NCBI GenBank assembly: GCA_004332195.1
Contig: SJBG01000006.1
Coordinates: 51,342-115,341, forward strand
Reading direction: 5' to 3'
DNA: 64,000 bases
Source: Desulfobulbaceae bacterium
Lineage (GTDB): Bacteria > Desulfobacterota > Desulfobulbia > Desulfobulbales > Desulfurivibrionaceae
Shown here: positions 8,653 through 17,333 of the stretch, in pieces
How the letters are laid out: each line of letters begins with the position of its first letter
Numbering within the stretch: position 1 is the stretch's first letter
Translations under genes and position numbers: made by a program
The notes under the pieces: model-generated
What the model saw: the letters and a program-made list of their open reading frames with translations, nothing else
What the model was told of the DNA's origin: nothing
The model's database searches: none

Positions 8653-9267
8653 TCAGGGGTCAAGTGAATGCATTCCGCCTCCTGTCTCCTTCAAAACGTG
8701 GGGCAGGCCAGCCACCGTCAACACCACCCGGTCGCAGATTTGTGCTAAACGCTGGTGCAGACGGCCCGACTCATCACAGAAACGGCGGGTCAGCTCGCCC
8801 ATCGGCACAATGCCCAAGCTGCTTTCGTTGCTGACCATGATAATCCGGCCCGGCAGTTGAGGCAGTAAGTCAAGCAGAGCTTTGATTTCTCTGGCCGGCC
8901 GAGAATCCACGGAGCGAGCCGGTCTCACTTGGCGCTCCAGGTTTTGCTCGGTTGGCGGTGAAGCGGCCGATGTGGCGTTGGTCGCCGGACCAAGAAGCCC
9001 GGTCAACCAGAGAGTAAGGCAATCCACCAGTAGGCAGCGATCGACGGCGGCTCGAACGGCTAGGGCCGCCGCCAACTCCGGCCCAACTTCCACCAAGTCC
9101 CAGGAAGCTGGCCGCCGGGCTTGGTGATGCCTGATCCGCTCTCGCATTTCCCCGTCATCGGCCCGGGCGGTGGCAATATAGGTCACCGCCAAACCACTGT
9201 CCAAGGCTAAACGTTCAGCTAGGGAACTCTTGCCCGAGCGCACCCCGCCCAAAATCAATTCCCGCAT
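8653..9267 (-). CDS. cobU: Adenosylcobinamide kinase / adenosylcobinamide-phosphate guanylyltransferase
   Basis: CobU/CobP phosphorylates adenosylcobinamide and then activates it with GTP during assembly of the lower ligand of cobalamin. The 204-residue product has the P-loop GGVRSGKS at residues 7-14, the RIRHHQARRP block that contains the nucleotide-accepting His, the LLVDCLTLWLTGLL block, and VSNESSLGIVP. All are family hallmarks. The ATG at 9265-9267 is preceded by GGAGG. No cobalamin riboswitch was recognised upstream. Corrinoid supply fits the AcsE-like methyltransferase and the corrinoid activator encoded further on. Confidence 0.92.
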   Translation of the reverse strand: MRELILGGVRSGKSSLAERLALDSGLAVTYIATARADDGEMRERIRHHQARRPASWDLVEVGPELAAALAVRAAVDRCLLVDCLTLWLTGLLGPATNATSAASPPTEQNLERQVRPARSVDSRPAREIKALLDLLPQLPGRIIMVSNESSLGIVPMGELTRRFCDESGRLHQRLAQICDRVVLTVAGLPHVLKETGGGMHSLDP

Positions 9268-9342
9268 TGCTGAGGCTCCTCCCGGCCCGCGCCTTGCCGA
9301 TTTTGCAAAAGTGGTCGGTGATTACTGATTAACTAGTAGTTA

Positions 9343-11529
9343 TCAGACCAGAACAAAGTTCAAGCGGCGGCGGCGCTGATCAACCTCGTTTAAGCGCACC
9401 TGAACAAGATCGCCTACCTGATAGATCTTGCCGGTGCGACGACCAACCAAGCGGTGACTTTTTTCCTCCACCTGATAATAATCATCCACCATCTCGGCAA
9501 GAGCCACCGCCCCACTGAGCATGATTTCGATCAGCTCGACAAAAATACCAAAACTTCCCACCCCGGAAACCACCGCGGCAAACTCCTCCCCCACCCGGTC
9601 GCTCATATGAAGGGCGGCCAAACGGTCGTTAACATTGCGCTCGGCATCCACCGCCACTCTTTCCCGCCGGGACAGCCAGATTGCCGATTCGTCCACGGAA
9701 CGACCAGCCGCTAAAATTTCGGGCTTTGACCTCTTTTTGTTCTTGTCGCCCAGCAAGGTGGTCAGGACCCGATGGACCAAAAGGTCGGGATAACGGCGAA
9801 TTGGTGAGGTAAAGTGAGTGTAATGGGTCGCGGCCAGGCCAAAATGGCCGACATTTTTCGGGGCGTAGCGGGCCTGTTGCATGGAGCGCAACAGCAGGTT
9901 GCTGACGATGTACTCCCTGGGGGTGCCTTCGACCGCTTGCAAAACCTGGCCAAACCAGGCCGAAGTACCGGAGCTGAGTGGAATTTTAAGCCCCAGGCAA
10001 CCGGCGAATTCGGCAAATCCCGCCACCTTGACCGGGTCCGGTTCTTCGTGGATTCGATAGAGGACTTCGGCCCGGTTTTTTTCGAGAAATTCCGCTACCG
10101 CCTCGTTGGCCGCCAACATGCATTCCTCGATGAGCTTGTGGGCTATATTGCGCTCACTCCGGCAAATCCGGGCTACCCGGCCTTCTTCATCCAACTGAAT
10201 ATCGGCCTCGGGGATTTCAAAACCAATGCTGCCCCGGCTCATCCGGACCTGGTTGAGCCGGGTGGCCAGACGCTGTAGTTGACCAAGATCAGCCAGCACG
10301 TCGGCATACCTACGACAAAGTTCCGGTTCACGGTCTTCGAGGATGGCCCGAACTTGGCCGTAGGTCAGGCGGTGGCGACTTTTAATCAAGCTGCGTTGGA
10401 AAACGGCCTGGCGCCGCTGTCCTTTTTGGTCGAAATCAATGATTGCCGTCAAGGTATAACGAGCCACCCCCGGCATCAGGCTGCACAGATTATTGGACAA
10501 CCGCTCCGGCAACATCGGCAGCACCCGGCCGGGGAAATAAACACTGGTCCCCCGGGCATAAGCCTCGGCATCCAGGCGGCTCCCCGGTTTGACGTAGTAA
10601 CTGACATCGGCAACAGCCACGTAAAGACGAAAGCCAAACGGCCGACTTTCCACAGCCACGGCATCATCAAAGTCACGGGCGTCATCCCCGTCGATGGTGA
10701 CAAAGGGAAGATCCCGCAAGTCCTGGCGTTGCTTGCTCAGCCGGATGACCTTATTCAGGTCTTCGGCCTCGACCAGGAGATCATCAGCGAAGCGAAAGGG
10801 TAATTCAAAGCCGCGGATGGCCATTTCGATCTGGACTCTGGCGTCGGTGGGATCACCCAGAACCTCAAGGATCCGGCCTTCGGGATTGCCTTCATCGCGA
10901 AACTTCTCGATCTCTACATAAACCGCGTCTCCGTCGCGGGCCCCCAAGGCCCGGGAGCGCTTGACCGCGATTTTGTAGGGCAGACGGTCATCCTCGGGGA
11001 CCACCAACCCGCGGCCCTTGCCGGCGACGTAAAACCCCACCAGACGAGTAATGCCCCTTTGCAAAACCGCAAGCACCCGGCCTTCGGCCCGATCGCGGCT
11101 CTGTTTGGTCACCTGCACCAACACCCGGTCGCCATGGATCGCGCCACCAAGGGCGGAGCCTGGCGGCAGAAAAATATCCTTCTTAAATTGGGCGGCCTCA
11201 GCCGGGTCAACCAGCATGGCAAAACCGAAACCCCGCTGATGCATACTGACCATGGCCTGATACTCCTGGCCGCCGTCGGCCGCTCCAGCGGATTTCAGAG
11301 CCAGGTTGCCTCGGCGGATTTCAGCGTTTTTACGCTTGGCGCCGGCATCGACACCGATGCCAGCGCCAGAGCTGGCGCTGGCGGCAACCCCAGTGCCAAG
11401 GCCAAAAATTGAACCGACCCGCTCAGCGGCCCGCTTCTTGCCCTTGCCGATCTTTCGCTTGCGGGTCACGGCTTTAGCGGACTTAACGGCTTTAGCGGAC
11501 TTAACACCCCGTGGTTTTTTTGAACCCAA
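9343..11529 (-). CDS. rnr: Ribonuclease R (RNase II/R family 3'-5' exoribonuclease)
   Basis: This 728-residue exoribonuclease has a basic N-terminal tail, cold-shock OB domains, the RNB catalytic domain with the Asp cluster DGDDARDFDDAV, and a C-terminal S1 domain (VGEEFAAVVSGVGSFGIFVE) ending in basic residues. It degrades structured RNA processively. The start is a TTG at 11527-11529 with AGGAG just upstream. The tail contains a direct 18-bp duplication (11470-11487 and 11488-11505) encoding a repeated Lys-Ser-Ala-Lys-Ala-Val, plus an Ala/Gly-rich stretch. Length is near the family norm. Confidence 0.94.
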   Translation of the reverse strand: MGSKKPRGVKSAKAVKSAKAVTRKRKIGKGKKRAAERVGSIFGLGTGVAASASSGAGIGVDAGAKRKNAEIRRGNLALKSAGAADGGQEYQAMVSMHQRGFGFAMLVDPAEAAQFKKDIFLPPGSALGGAIHGDRVLVQVTKQSRDRAEGRVLAVLQRGITRLVGFYVAGKGRGLVVPEDDRLPYKIAVKRSRALGARDGDAVYVEIEKFRDEGNPEGRILEVLGDPTDARVQIEMAIRGFELPFRFADDLLVEAEDLNKVIRLSKQRQDLRDLPFVTIDGDDARDFDDAVAVESRPFGFRLYVAVADVSYYVKPGSRLDAEAYARGTSVYFPGRVLPMLPERLSNNLCSLMPGVARYTLTAIIDFDQKGQRRQAVFQRSLIKSRHRLTYGQVRAILEDREPELCRRYADVLADLGQLQRLATRLNQVRMSRGSIGFEIPEADIQLDEEGRVARICRSERNIAHKLIEECMLAANEAVAEFLEKNRAEVLYRIHEEPDPVKVAGFAEFAGCLGLKIPLSSGTSAWFGQVLQAVEGTPREYIVSNLLLRSMQQARYAPKNVGHFGLAATHYTHFTSPIRRYPDLLVHRVLTTLLGDKNKKRSKPEILAAGRSVDESAIWLSRRERVAVDAERNVNDRLAALHMSDRVGEEFAAVVSGVGSFGIFVELIEIMLSGAVALAEMVDDYYQVEEKSHRLVGRRTGKIYQVGDLVQVRLNEVDQRRRRLNFVLV

Positions 11530-11684
11530 AATCTACTCCTAAGCTATGTTGATCGTAAAAGTTGCTGAGTGGCGCCCTTGGCGCCGCCAATCTCTCAGGC
11601 CGACTAAAAAAAACTACAAACTATTCCAAAATCATTATATCATGAAGGTTTGGCTATTATACTTCGTTATCAACGGATTTGCTA

Positions 11685-13910
11685 ATGACAAACCCTGCTA
11701 GATACCAACCCGTCGCCGACGGGATCACCGATAACAATAGAGCGGCCCCTCCCGATCACTCCCGAGTCTGGGCTGCCGGCGTCAAGGGGTCAGCGGTGCC
11801 GGCGGCTTTTGATATCGCCGGTTACTGTCGGCAAATGGAGCAACATCTCGGCGACCAGGAAGGGCCGGCCAGGATTTTCTGGCAAGCCCTCTCTTTTGCC
11901 GTCGGCGCCCACCAGGACCAGCGTCGCAAATCCGGCGAGGCCTACATCAGTCACCCGCTGCGGGTAGCCCAGATCCTGGTGGAAGAGCTTGATGTTCTTG
12001 ACCCGAAAATTCTCGCCGCCGCCGTGTTGCACGACACTATCGAGGACGCACCGGAAATCACCACTGCCACCATCGGCGAAATTTTTGGCGCAGACGTCGA
12101 GGCCACGGTGGAAGCCTGCACCAAAATTGCCAGTTTTTCCGGAGACCGTCAGAATTTTTACAAATTAATCCACCGCAAACTCTTTTCCGGAGCCGCCGCC
12201 CGGCTGGAGGTCATGCTGATCAAAATCGCCGATCGGCTGCACAACCTCCGCACCCTGAACTCGATGCCCAGGCACAAGCGCCAGAAGATCGCCGATGAAA
12301 CCCTGGCTATTTACGCCCCCCTGACCAATGTCATGGGGCTTTTCGCCATCAAGCGCGAGATTTACGAGCTGGCTCTAAGCTACAAATTTCCCCGTCAGAG
12401 CCAAAGAGTCAACGCCCAGATCGGCAAACTGGCAAAAAGCGAGGCCATCCTCGAGATCAAACACAATCTGGAGGAGCTCTGCCGACAAGCCTGGGTGAGC
12501 GCTGAGATCCGGATCCGCCCCAAGGGGCTTTGGGCCTACTTTGATCCCGTTCATAAGATTCTCCATAAAAAAATTAACAACCCCATGGAGATCGAAATCA
12601 TCACCAGCGATATCCAAAACTGTTATCGAACTCTGGGCCTGATTGACCAAAAGTACCCCCCCATCCCCCGGACCATTCGCGATTTCATCGCTAATCCTAA
12701 ATCGACCGGCTACCAGAGCATTCATGTCCGATGCAACATCAAGGGTCATCATGTGCTGTTTAAAATTAAAACCCCGGAGATGCAGACTTCATCGCGAGCC
12801 GGACTGCTGCGCGGTTGGACTTCCCGAGGCAAAGGCGACGCCGCCGCCCTGACCCGGGAAATCCGGGAAATGTTCGACCTGATGGGCAGTGATGACAGCA
12901 GTTCCTACCGAGAGATGATCGCAGTCAGCGACACTAAAGACTTTTACACCTACACCCCTGATGGGGCCTTGGTGATTCTGCCCAGGGGAAGCATTGTGCT
13001 TGATTTTGCCTTCAAGGTCCACACCGATATCGGCAAACGCTGCATCAGCGCCATAATTGGCCGGGAAAAAGTGGGGCCGGAACACCCGCTGCGGGATGGC
13101 GCCCAGGTTACGATCATCACCAGCCCGAAGCCGGTGCGGTTTAAACCCGAAATTCAGCAACTCTGCCAGACCCCCAAAGCCCGATCAGAGTTGGCCAAAA
13201 TGTTTCGGCAACGCCGTCTGGCCCTGGCCCTGAAAATCGGCCAAGAGGTCATCCATCAGGAGTTGAAACGCTACGGCGTGCCGCTGGATATTCTGGACAC
13301 CCCGGGCATGAAGGATATTCTAACTTATTTTCGGACCGACTCCCGTGAGGAGTTGTTTCAGCAGGTGGGCGCGGGCAATCTGCGCCTGCGGGAGTTGACT
13401 TTTGAAATAATTCAGGGCTTGTGCGCCGATCGCCTGACCCTGCAACCCCCCACTGGCGCCCTCAACCGCATTTTTTTAAACACTCTGGATCCAACTTGCG
13501 TAAAGTTTTCCCGTTGCTGCAATCCGGTGCCCAGCGAAAAAAGACTTTACGGCCTGCTCAGCGAACGCGGCCTTTCCGTCCATCGCAAGGATTGCCAAAC
13601 CATGACCAAGCTCCAAGTCCAGCGGGAAGACGTGGTTGATGTCTACTGGAACCTTAAAACCACCAGACTTGACAAGCCCCAGTCGCTGGTAATTCTCGCC
13701 GCTCCATCACGCAACCGGGTATTGATGATGCTCAGCGTAGCCCCGAAGGAAATGCAGATTACCGATATCGAACTGCTCTCTCGTCACTCAGCGGCCCTGA
13801 CCTCGGCCTGGCAGGTTCACTTCAAACTCGAAAACCTGCTGGGCTTAAAGCTCCTGCTCCAGCACTTGGACAAAACCGGCCTACGCTATGAGTTTATTCT
13901 TGAGCATTGA
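11685..13910 (+). CDS. RelA/SpoT homologue with intact HD hydrolase and degenerate synthetase domain
   Basis: Domain order follows long Rsh proteins. An HD hydrolase (YISHPLRVAQ, VLHDTIEDA) is followed by a synthetase-like region, TGS (YTPDGALVILPRGS), a conserved Cys domain (RCCNPVPSEKRL) and a C-terminal ACT-like region. The HD ligands for Mn and (p)ppGpp hydrolysis are present. In the synthetase region RPKGLW and NPKSTGYQSIHV remain, but the usual Asp and Arg of the DIYAFRVIV-type strand are replaced (NPMEIEIIT). The EVQIRT-type strand with the catalytic Glu reads LFKIKT, and the AAHW block reads LLRGW. Hydrolase-only activity is therefore inferred. The ATG at 11685 is preferred over a TTG two codons earlier. 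Confidence 0.82.
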   Translation: MTNPARYQPVADGITDNNRAAPPDHSRVWAAGVKGSAVPAAFDIAGYCRQMEQHLGDQEGPARIFWQALSFAVGAHQDQRRKSGEAYISHPLRVAQILVEELDVLDPKILAAAVLHDTIEDAPEITTATIGEIFGADVEATVEACTKIASFSGDRQNFYKLIHRKLFSGAAARLEVMLIKIADRLHNLRTLNSMPRHKRQKIADETLAIYAPLTNVMGLFAIKREIYELALSYKFPRQSQRVNAQIGKLAKSEAILEIKHNLEELCRQAWVSAEIRIRPKGLWAYFDPVHKILHKKINNPMEIEIITSDIQNCYRTLGLIDQKYPPIPRTIRDFIANPKSTGYQSIHVRCNIKGHHVLFKIKTPEMQTSSRAGLLRGWTSRGKGDAAALTREIREMFDLMGSDDSSSYREMIAVSDTKDFYTYTPDGALVILPRGSIVLDFAFKVHTDIGKRCISAIIGREKVGPEHPLRDGAQVTIITSPKPVRFKPEIQQLCQTPKARSELAKMFRQRRLALALKIGQEVIHQELKRYGVPLDILDTPGMKDILTYFRTDSREELFQQVGAGNLRLRELTFEIIQGLCADRLTLQPPTGALNRIFLNTLDPTCVKFSRCCNPVPSEKRLYGLLSERGLSVHRKDCQTMTKLQVQREDVVDVYWNLKTTRLDKPQSLVILAAPSRNRVLMMLSVAPKEMQITDIELLSRHSAALTSAWQVHFKLENLLGLKLLLQHLDKTGLRYEFILEH

Positions 13911-13947
13911 TCGCGCAAATGGTCAATACCTCTCAACCCACGCAGAA

Positions 13948-14121
13948 GGCTACCTTGAAAAATTAGCTATTTTGTTCGAGTTTACGGCACGTAAAAAAAA
14001 TGGTTGACCGATGCCGGTCAACAAGGGAACTTATTACCGCAGGCATATGGTTGATATTCCGAGGATAATTTTTTGAGCATAACGCAGAAATCGGGCGAAA
14101 GAGCAATTTTTCAAGGTGGCC
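13948..14121 (-). repeat. MITE-like element, copy C (174 bp, long type)
   Basis: This copy is in reverse orientation relative to copy B. One end reads GGCTACCTTGAAAAATTAGC and the other ends TTTTTCAAGGTGGCC. It contains an extra segment with an internal palindrome (GTTGACCG, GCAT loop, CGGTCAAC; about 14001-14024) that short-type copies lack. Flanks are AGAA and GGAA, a near-match to a 4-bp duplication. It lies between the RelA/SpoT homologue and the MscS gene. Confidence 0.85.
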
Positions 14122-14200
14122 GGAAATAAATTTACATTTTGAGGGACAGAGGCCGACCCTCGGTTGTGTCGCTCACCAATCACCTTATGTGGAGTAAACG

Positions 14201-15544
14201 ATGACACCGGCACTGGAAACATGGTTACAAGAGCTCGGGCTTGCCACAAACCTGATCACCGCCACCACTTACACTGCTGCTCTGCTCTTTTTTCTGCTGC
14301 TGGCCGCCATTTCCTTTTGGGTGGCCCGGCGTTGGCTGGCGCCGCTGCTGGAAGCCCACGCCGCCCGAACTTCGCTGCGCTGGGACGACATCCTGGCGAG
14401 AAAAGGGTTTTTTCGCCACCTGGCCCATTTACTGCCGGTGGCGGTGCTCTACTTCACCATCGACGTGTTTTTCCTCCCGGACGACGCCCTGGGAGAAATC
14501 TTCCGCCGCCTGCTGCTGGTGGCCTTCGTGCTGGTGGTTTTGCGCAGCCTGGACACCCTGTTCCAGGCGGCTCATCTGATACTAATCGACCATCCGACGG
14601 CTAAGGACAAACCGATCAAAAGTTATACCCAGGCCTTGTCCATTTTGGTTTACATCCTGGCGGCGATCTTTATCGTCGCCATCATTACCGACAAATCACC
14701 CTGGGGTCTGCTGGCCCTGATGGGCGGGCTCACCGCCGTGCTTCTCTTTATCTTCAGGGACACCATTTTAGGCTTTGTCGCCGGAATCCAACTTTCCGCC
14801 CACGATATGGTCCGAATCGGGGACTGGATCGAAATGCCCCAGTACAACGCCGACGGCAATGTGATCGATATCACCATCCACACCGTCAAGGTTCAAAACT
14901 GGGACAAAACCATCGCCACCATTCCCACCTACGCCCTGGTTTCCGACGCTTTTAAGAACTGGCGGGGGATGAGCGAATCCGGCGGCCGTAGAATCAAGCG
15001 TTCATTACATATCGACATGAACTCCATTCGCTTCTGCACCCCGAAGATGCTGACCCGTTTTGGCCAAATCGAGCTGCTGGAAGATTACCTTAAAGATAAG
15101 GAACAGCAGATCAGCGCATACAACACCACTCATTGCCGCAATCCGCAAAACCTGGTCAACGGCCGCCATCAAACCAATATTGGGGTTTTCCGTGCTTATA
15201 TCGTCAACTATCTCAGGCAACACCCCAAAATTAACCAGGATATGACCTTCCTGGTCCGCCACCTCCAGCCCACCGCCGAGGGTCTGCCGCTGCAAATTTA
15301 CGTCTTCAGCCGGGATCAGGTCTGGAGCAATTACGAAGGGATTCAGGCCGACATTTTTGATCACCTGCTGGCAGTCATGCCCCATTTCGACTTGCGGGCT
15401 TTTCAGTATCCCTCCGGCTTTGACCTGCGCAGCCTGCGGGAAAGCGCCCGGGCAATAACCACCGGATCGGGCACCGGATCGGGCACCGGATCGGGCACCG
15501 GATCGGGCACCGGATCGGGCTTTGAAAAAGCGGCCAGCGATTAA
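14201..15544 (+). CDS. Mechanosensitive ion channel, MscS superfamily (YbdG-like)
   Basis: This 447-residue inner-membrane channel protein gates under membrane tension and protects against osmotic downshock. Hydrophobic spans lie at about residues 23-43, 80-100, 105-125, 145-165 and 170-190. The pore-lining helix and beta domain follow (FIFRDTILGFVAGIQLSAHD, MVRIGDWIEMPQYNADGNVI, VQNWDKTIATIPTYALVS), a pattern typical of the larger YbdG/MscM-type members. The C-terminal tail is an artificial-looking Gly-Ser-Gly-Thr repeat encoded by five exact 12-bp units. The ATG at 14201 has GGAG eight bases upstream. Confidence 0.92.
   Translation: MTPALETWLQELGLATNLITATTYTAALLFFLLLAAISFWVARRWLAPLLEAHAARTSLRWDDILARKGFFRHLAHLLPVAVLYFTIDVFFLPDDALGEIFRRLLLVAFVLVVLRSLDTLFQAAHLILIDHPTAKDKPIKSYTQALSILVYILAAIFIVAIITDKSPWGLLALMGGLTAVLLFIFRDTILGFVAGIQLSAHDMVRIGDWIEMPQYNADGNVIDITIHTVKVQNWDKTIATIPTYALVSDAFKNWRGMSESGGRRIKRSLHIDMNSIRFCTPKMLTRFGQIELLEDYLKDKEQQISAYNTTHCRNPQNLVNGRHQTNIGVFRAYIVNYLRQHPKINQDMTFLVRHLQPTAEGLPLQIYVFSRDQVWSNYEGIQADIFDHLLAVMPHFDLRAFQYPSGFDLRSLRESARAITTGSGTGSGTGSGTGSGTGSGFEKAASD
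15461..15520 (+). repeat. Five exact 12-bp tandem repeats (ACCGGATCGGGC)
   Basis: Five identical in-frame units encode Thr-Gly-Ser-Gly repeats in the C-terminal tail of the MscS-type channel. Because the unit is a multiple of three, slippage would change tail length without breaking the frame. Confidence 0.95.
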
Positions 15545-15713
15545 CGGTTAGCGGTTAGCCATTAGCTTAAGGTGCTTTCTTGTTTGATTCCTTAAGCTGA
15601 CAACTGCCGGCTAAAAGCCAATCGCTATAAACTTCACTTTAAAATAGTAACGCAATTTATTGTAAATACGTTTTTTTTAAAGTTTCCATTCAGACCCTGA
15701 TTATGGTTCCACC

Positions 15714-16604
15714 ATGGATCTGCACCGTTTAGAAGTTTTCGGCAAAGTTGTCGAATTGAAAAGTTTCACTAAAGCGGCGGAAGCAATGCGACTCTCCCAG
15801 CCCACCGTGAGCGAGCATATCCGCAGCTTGGAGGAAAATCTCAATGTCCGTTTGATCGACCGCCTGGGTCGAGAGGCCCAACCTACCCAGGTCGGCAAAA
15901 TCCTCTACGGTTATGCCCGGAAAATTCTGCACCTGCGGAGGGAGGCCCAGGCGGCCATTGCCGACTACAACGGCCGCTTCATCGGCCACCTCTGGGCCGG
16001 AGCCAGCACCATTCCCGGCGCCTACCTGCTGCCGGAGTTGCTGGGTATTTTCAAACAACGCTATCCGGAGATTCTAATCACCGTGCATATTGCCAGTTCA
16101 CGCCAGGTGGCGGACAAGGTCATCCGGGGTGATTGCGAATTCGGGGTAACCGGGGCCAAGTGGAATGAGGCGACCCTGCAATGGCAACCCCTGTTCACCG
16201 ATGAACTGGTGCTGACGGTCCGCCACGACCACCCCTGGACCCTTCGTGATAAGGTCGAGCTGGCCGAGTTAGCCGAGATGCCTTTTATCGACCGGGAACA
16301 AGAATCCGGCACTCGCAAAGTTATGCGCGAGGCCCTGAGTACCGCCGGCCTGGATCCCGCCCGGCTGCAAATCATCGCCGAGATGGGCAGCACCGAAGCC
16401 GTGCGCCAGGGAGTAAAGGCCGGCATCGGGTTCGCCATTATTTCCCGCCGGGCGATCCAGGATGATATCGCTTGCGGCCGCCTGGTCGAAGTTGCCGTCC
16501 ACGACTTAAAACTCACCCGCCCATTCTACCTGGTTCAGCGCAAAAACCGCAGCATTTCACCCATCGCCGCCCTCTTTCTGAGTTTTATTCAACAGAGCGC
16601 TTAA
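15714..16604 (+). CDS. LysR-family transcriptional regulator, possibly the selenium-metabolism-associated subgroup
   Basis: This 296-residue regulator has an N-terminal winged helix-turn-helix (MDLHRLEVFGKVVELKSF, AMRLSQPTVSEHIRSLEENL) and a periplasmic-binding-protein-like effector domain from about residue 90. The N-terminus, including HIRSLEE and LIDRLGREAQPT, resembles the LysR subgroup that NCBI labels as selenium metabolism-associated. That link is from memory, but it fits the selenoprotein at 57449. No divergently transcribed target gene is adjacent; the upstream neighbour is the co-directional MscS gene. The stop is followed within two bases by a truncated MITE copy. Confidence 0.85.
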   Translation: MDLHRLEVFGKVVELKSFTKAAEAMRLSQPTVSEHIRSLEENLNVRLIDRLGREAQPTQVGKILYGYARKILHLRREAQAAIADYNGRFIGHLWAGASTIPGAYLLPELLGIFKQRYPEILITVHIASSRQVADKVIRGDCEFGVTGAKWNEATLQWQPLFTDELVLTVRHDHPWTLRDKVELAELAEMPFIDREQESGTRKVMREALSTAGLDPARLQIIAEMGSTEAVRQGVKAGIGFAIISRRAIQDDIACGRLVEVAVHDLKLTRPFYLVQRKNRSISPIAALFLSFIQQSA

Positions 16605-16606
16605 GT

Positions 16607-16720
16607 TCGGAATATCAACCATATGCCTGCGGTAATAAGTTCCCTTGTTGACCGGCATCGGTCAACCATTTTTTTACGTGCCGTAAACTCGAACAAAATA
16701 GCTAATTTTTCAAGGTAGCC
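16607..16720 (+). repeat. MITE-like element, copy D (right-hand part, long type)
   Basis: It begins at TCGGAATATCAACC and runs to the right terminus TTTTTCAAGGTAGCC, lacking the left third of the element. It includes the long-type palindrome (GTTGACCG, GCAT loop, CGGTCAAC; about 16647-16666). It starts two bases after the LysR stop codon. Confidence 0.8.
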
Positions 16721-16759
16721 ATCAACTCCGGCGGCTTTCGGCGATTAGCAGTTTTCTTC

Positions 16760-16788
16760 TTGCCCGACGCGACCAAATGCATTATACA
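16760..16788 (+). promoter_or_regulatory. Candidate sigma70 promoter of tRNA-Arg(ACG)
   Basis: TTGCCC at 16760-16765 and TATACA at 16783-16788 are separated by exactly 17 bases, and the -10 box ends 18 bases before the tRNA 5' end. Spacing and position fit a housekeeping promoter for the tRNA. Confidence 0.55.
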
Positions 16789-16806
16789 CCTCCTTTGCTG
16801 CCGTTA

Positions 16807-16883
16807 GCACCCGTAGCTCAGCTGGATAGAGTACCGGACTACGAATCCGTAGGTCGCACGTTCGAATCGTGCCGGGTGCACCA
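16807..16883 (+). tRNA. tRNA-Arg, anticodon ACG
   Basis: The sequence folds as a cloverleaf. The acceptor GCACCCG pairs with CGGGTGC, the D arm contains GCTCAGCTGGATAGAG, the anticodon loop is CTACGAA (anticodon ACG), and the T loop is TTCGAAT. The 3' CCA is encoded. Anticodon ACG needs A-to-I editing by TadA to read CGU, CGC and CGA. Confidence 0.96.
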
Positions 16884-17102
16884 GTAAAATCAACGAATTA
16901 TACACTTCTTGGTTAGGTGCTTTTTTTGTGCTTCCGTGTTCTATCCCCGCCATGTCCCTACTTTTTGCAGAATGGAAATCTCTACATCTCCTTCCTTACA
17001 AAGTACATCGATCCATCACAGGAACGCCGGTTACCCGCCGCCCCCTGCACCTTCTCGAGCAGATTAATTGGTCAAATCTACTGGTCAAACCCTTGATTGC
17101 CC

Positions 17103-17179
<77 letters not shown>

Positions 17180-17333
17180 AAAACATGCTTTTTTATTACC
17201 GGATCCCGATTGATCATTTCATCTCTATGCTCCTCTGACGGGTGAGCATACCGGTTTTTCCAGGACCTTGCAGCAAAAAATCAGCGCAGTGATTGTTGCC
17301 GACATATGGTCAACAGAGTAATGACTGGGGGCG

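Noticed and set aside
8648..9342. Cobalamin riboswitch near cobU
   Set aside because: No B12-box-like conserved sequence was recognised in the short region upstream of cobU.
15461..15520. Possible CRISPR-like array
   Set aside because: Units are 12 bp with no spacers and lie in frame within the MscS gene; no cas genes are present in the window.
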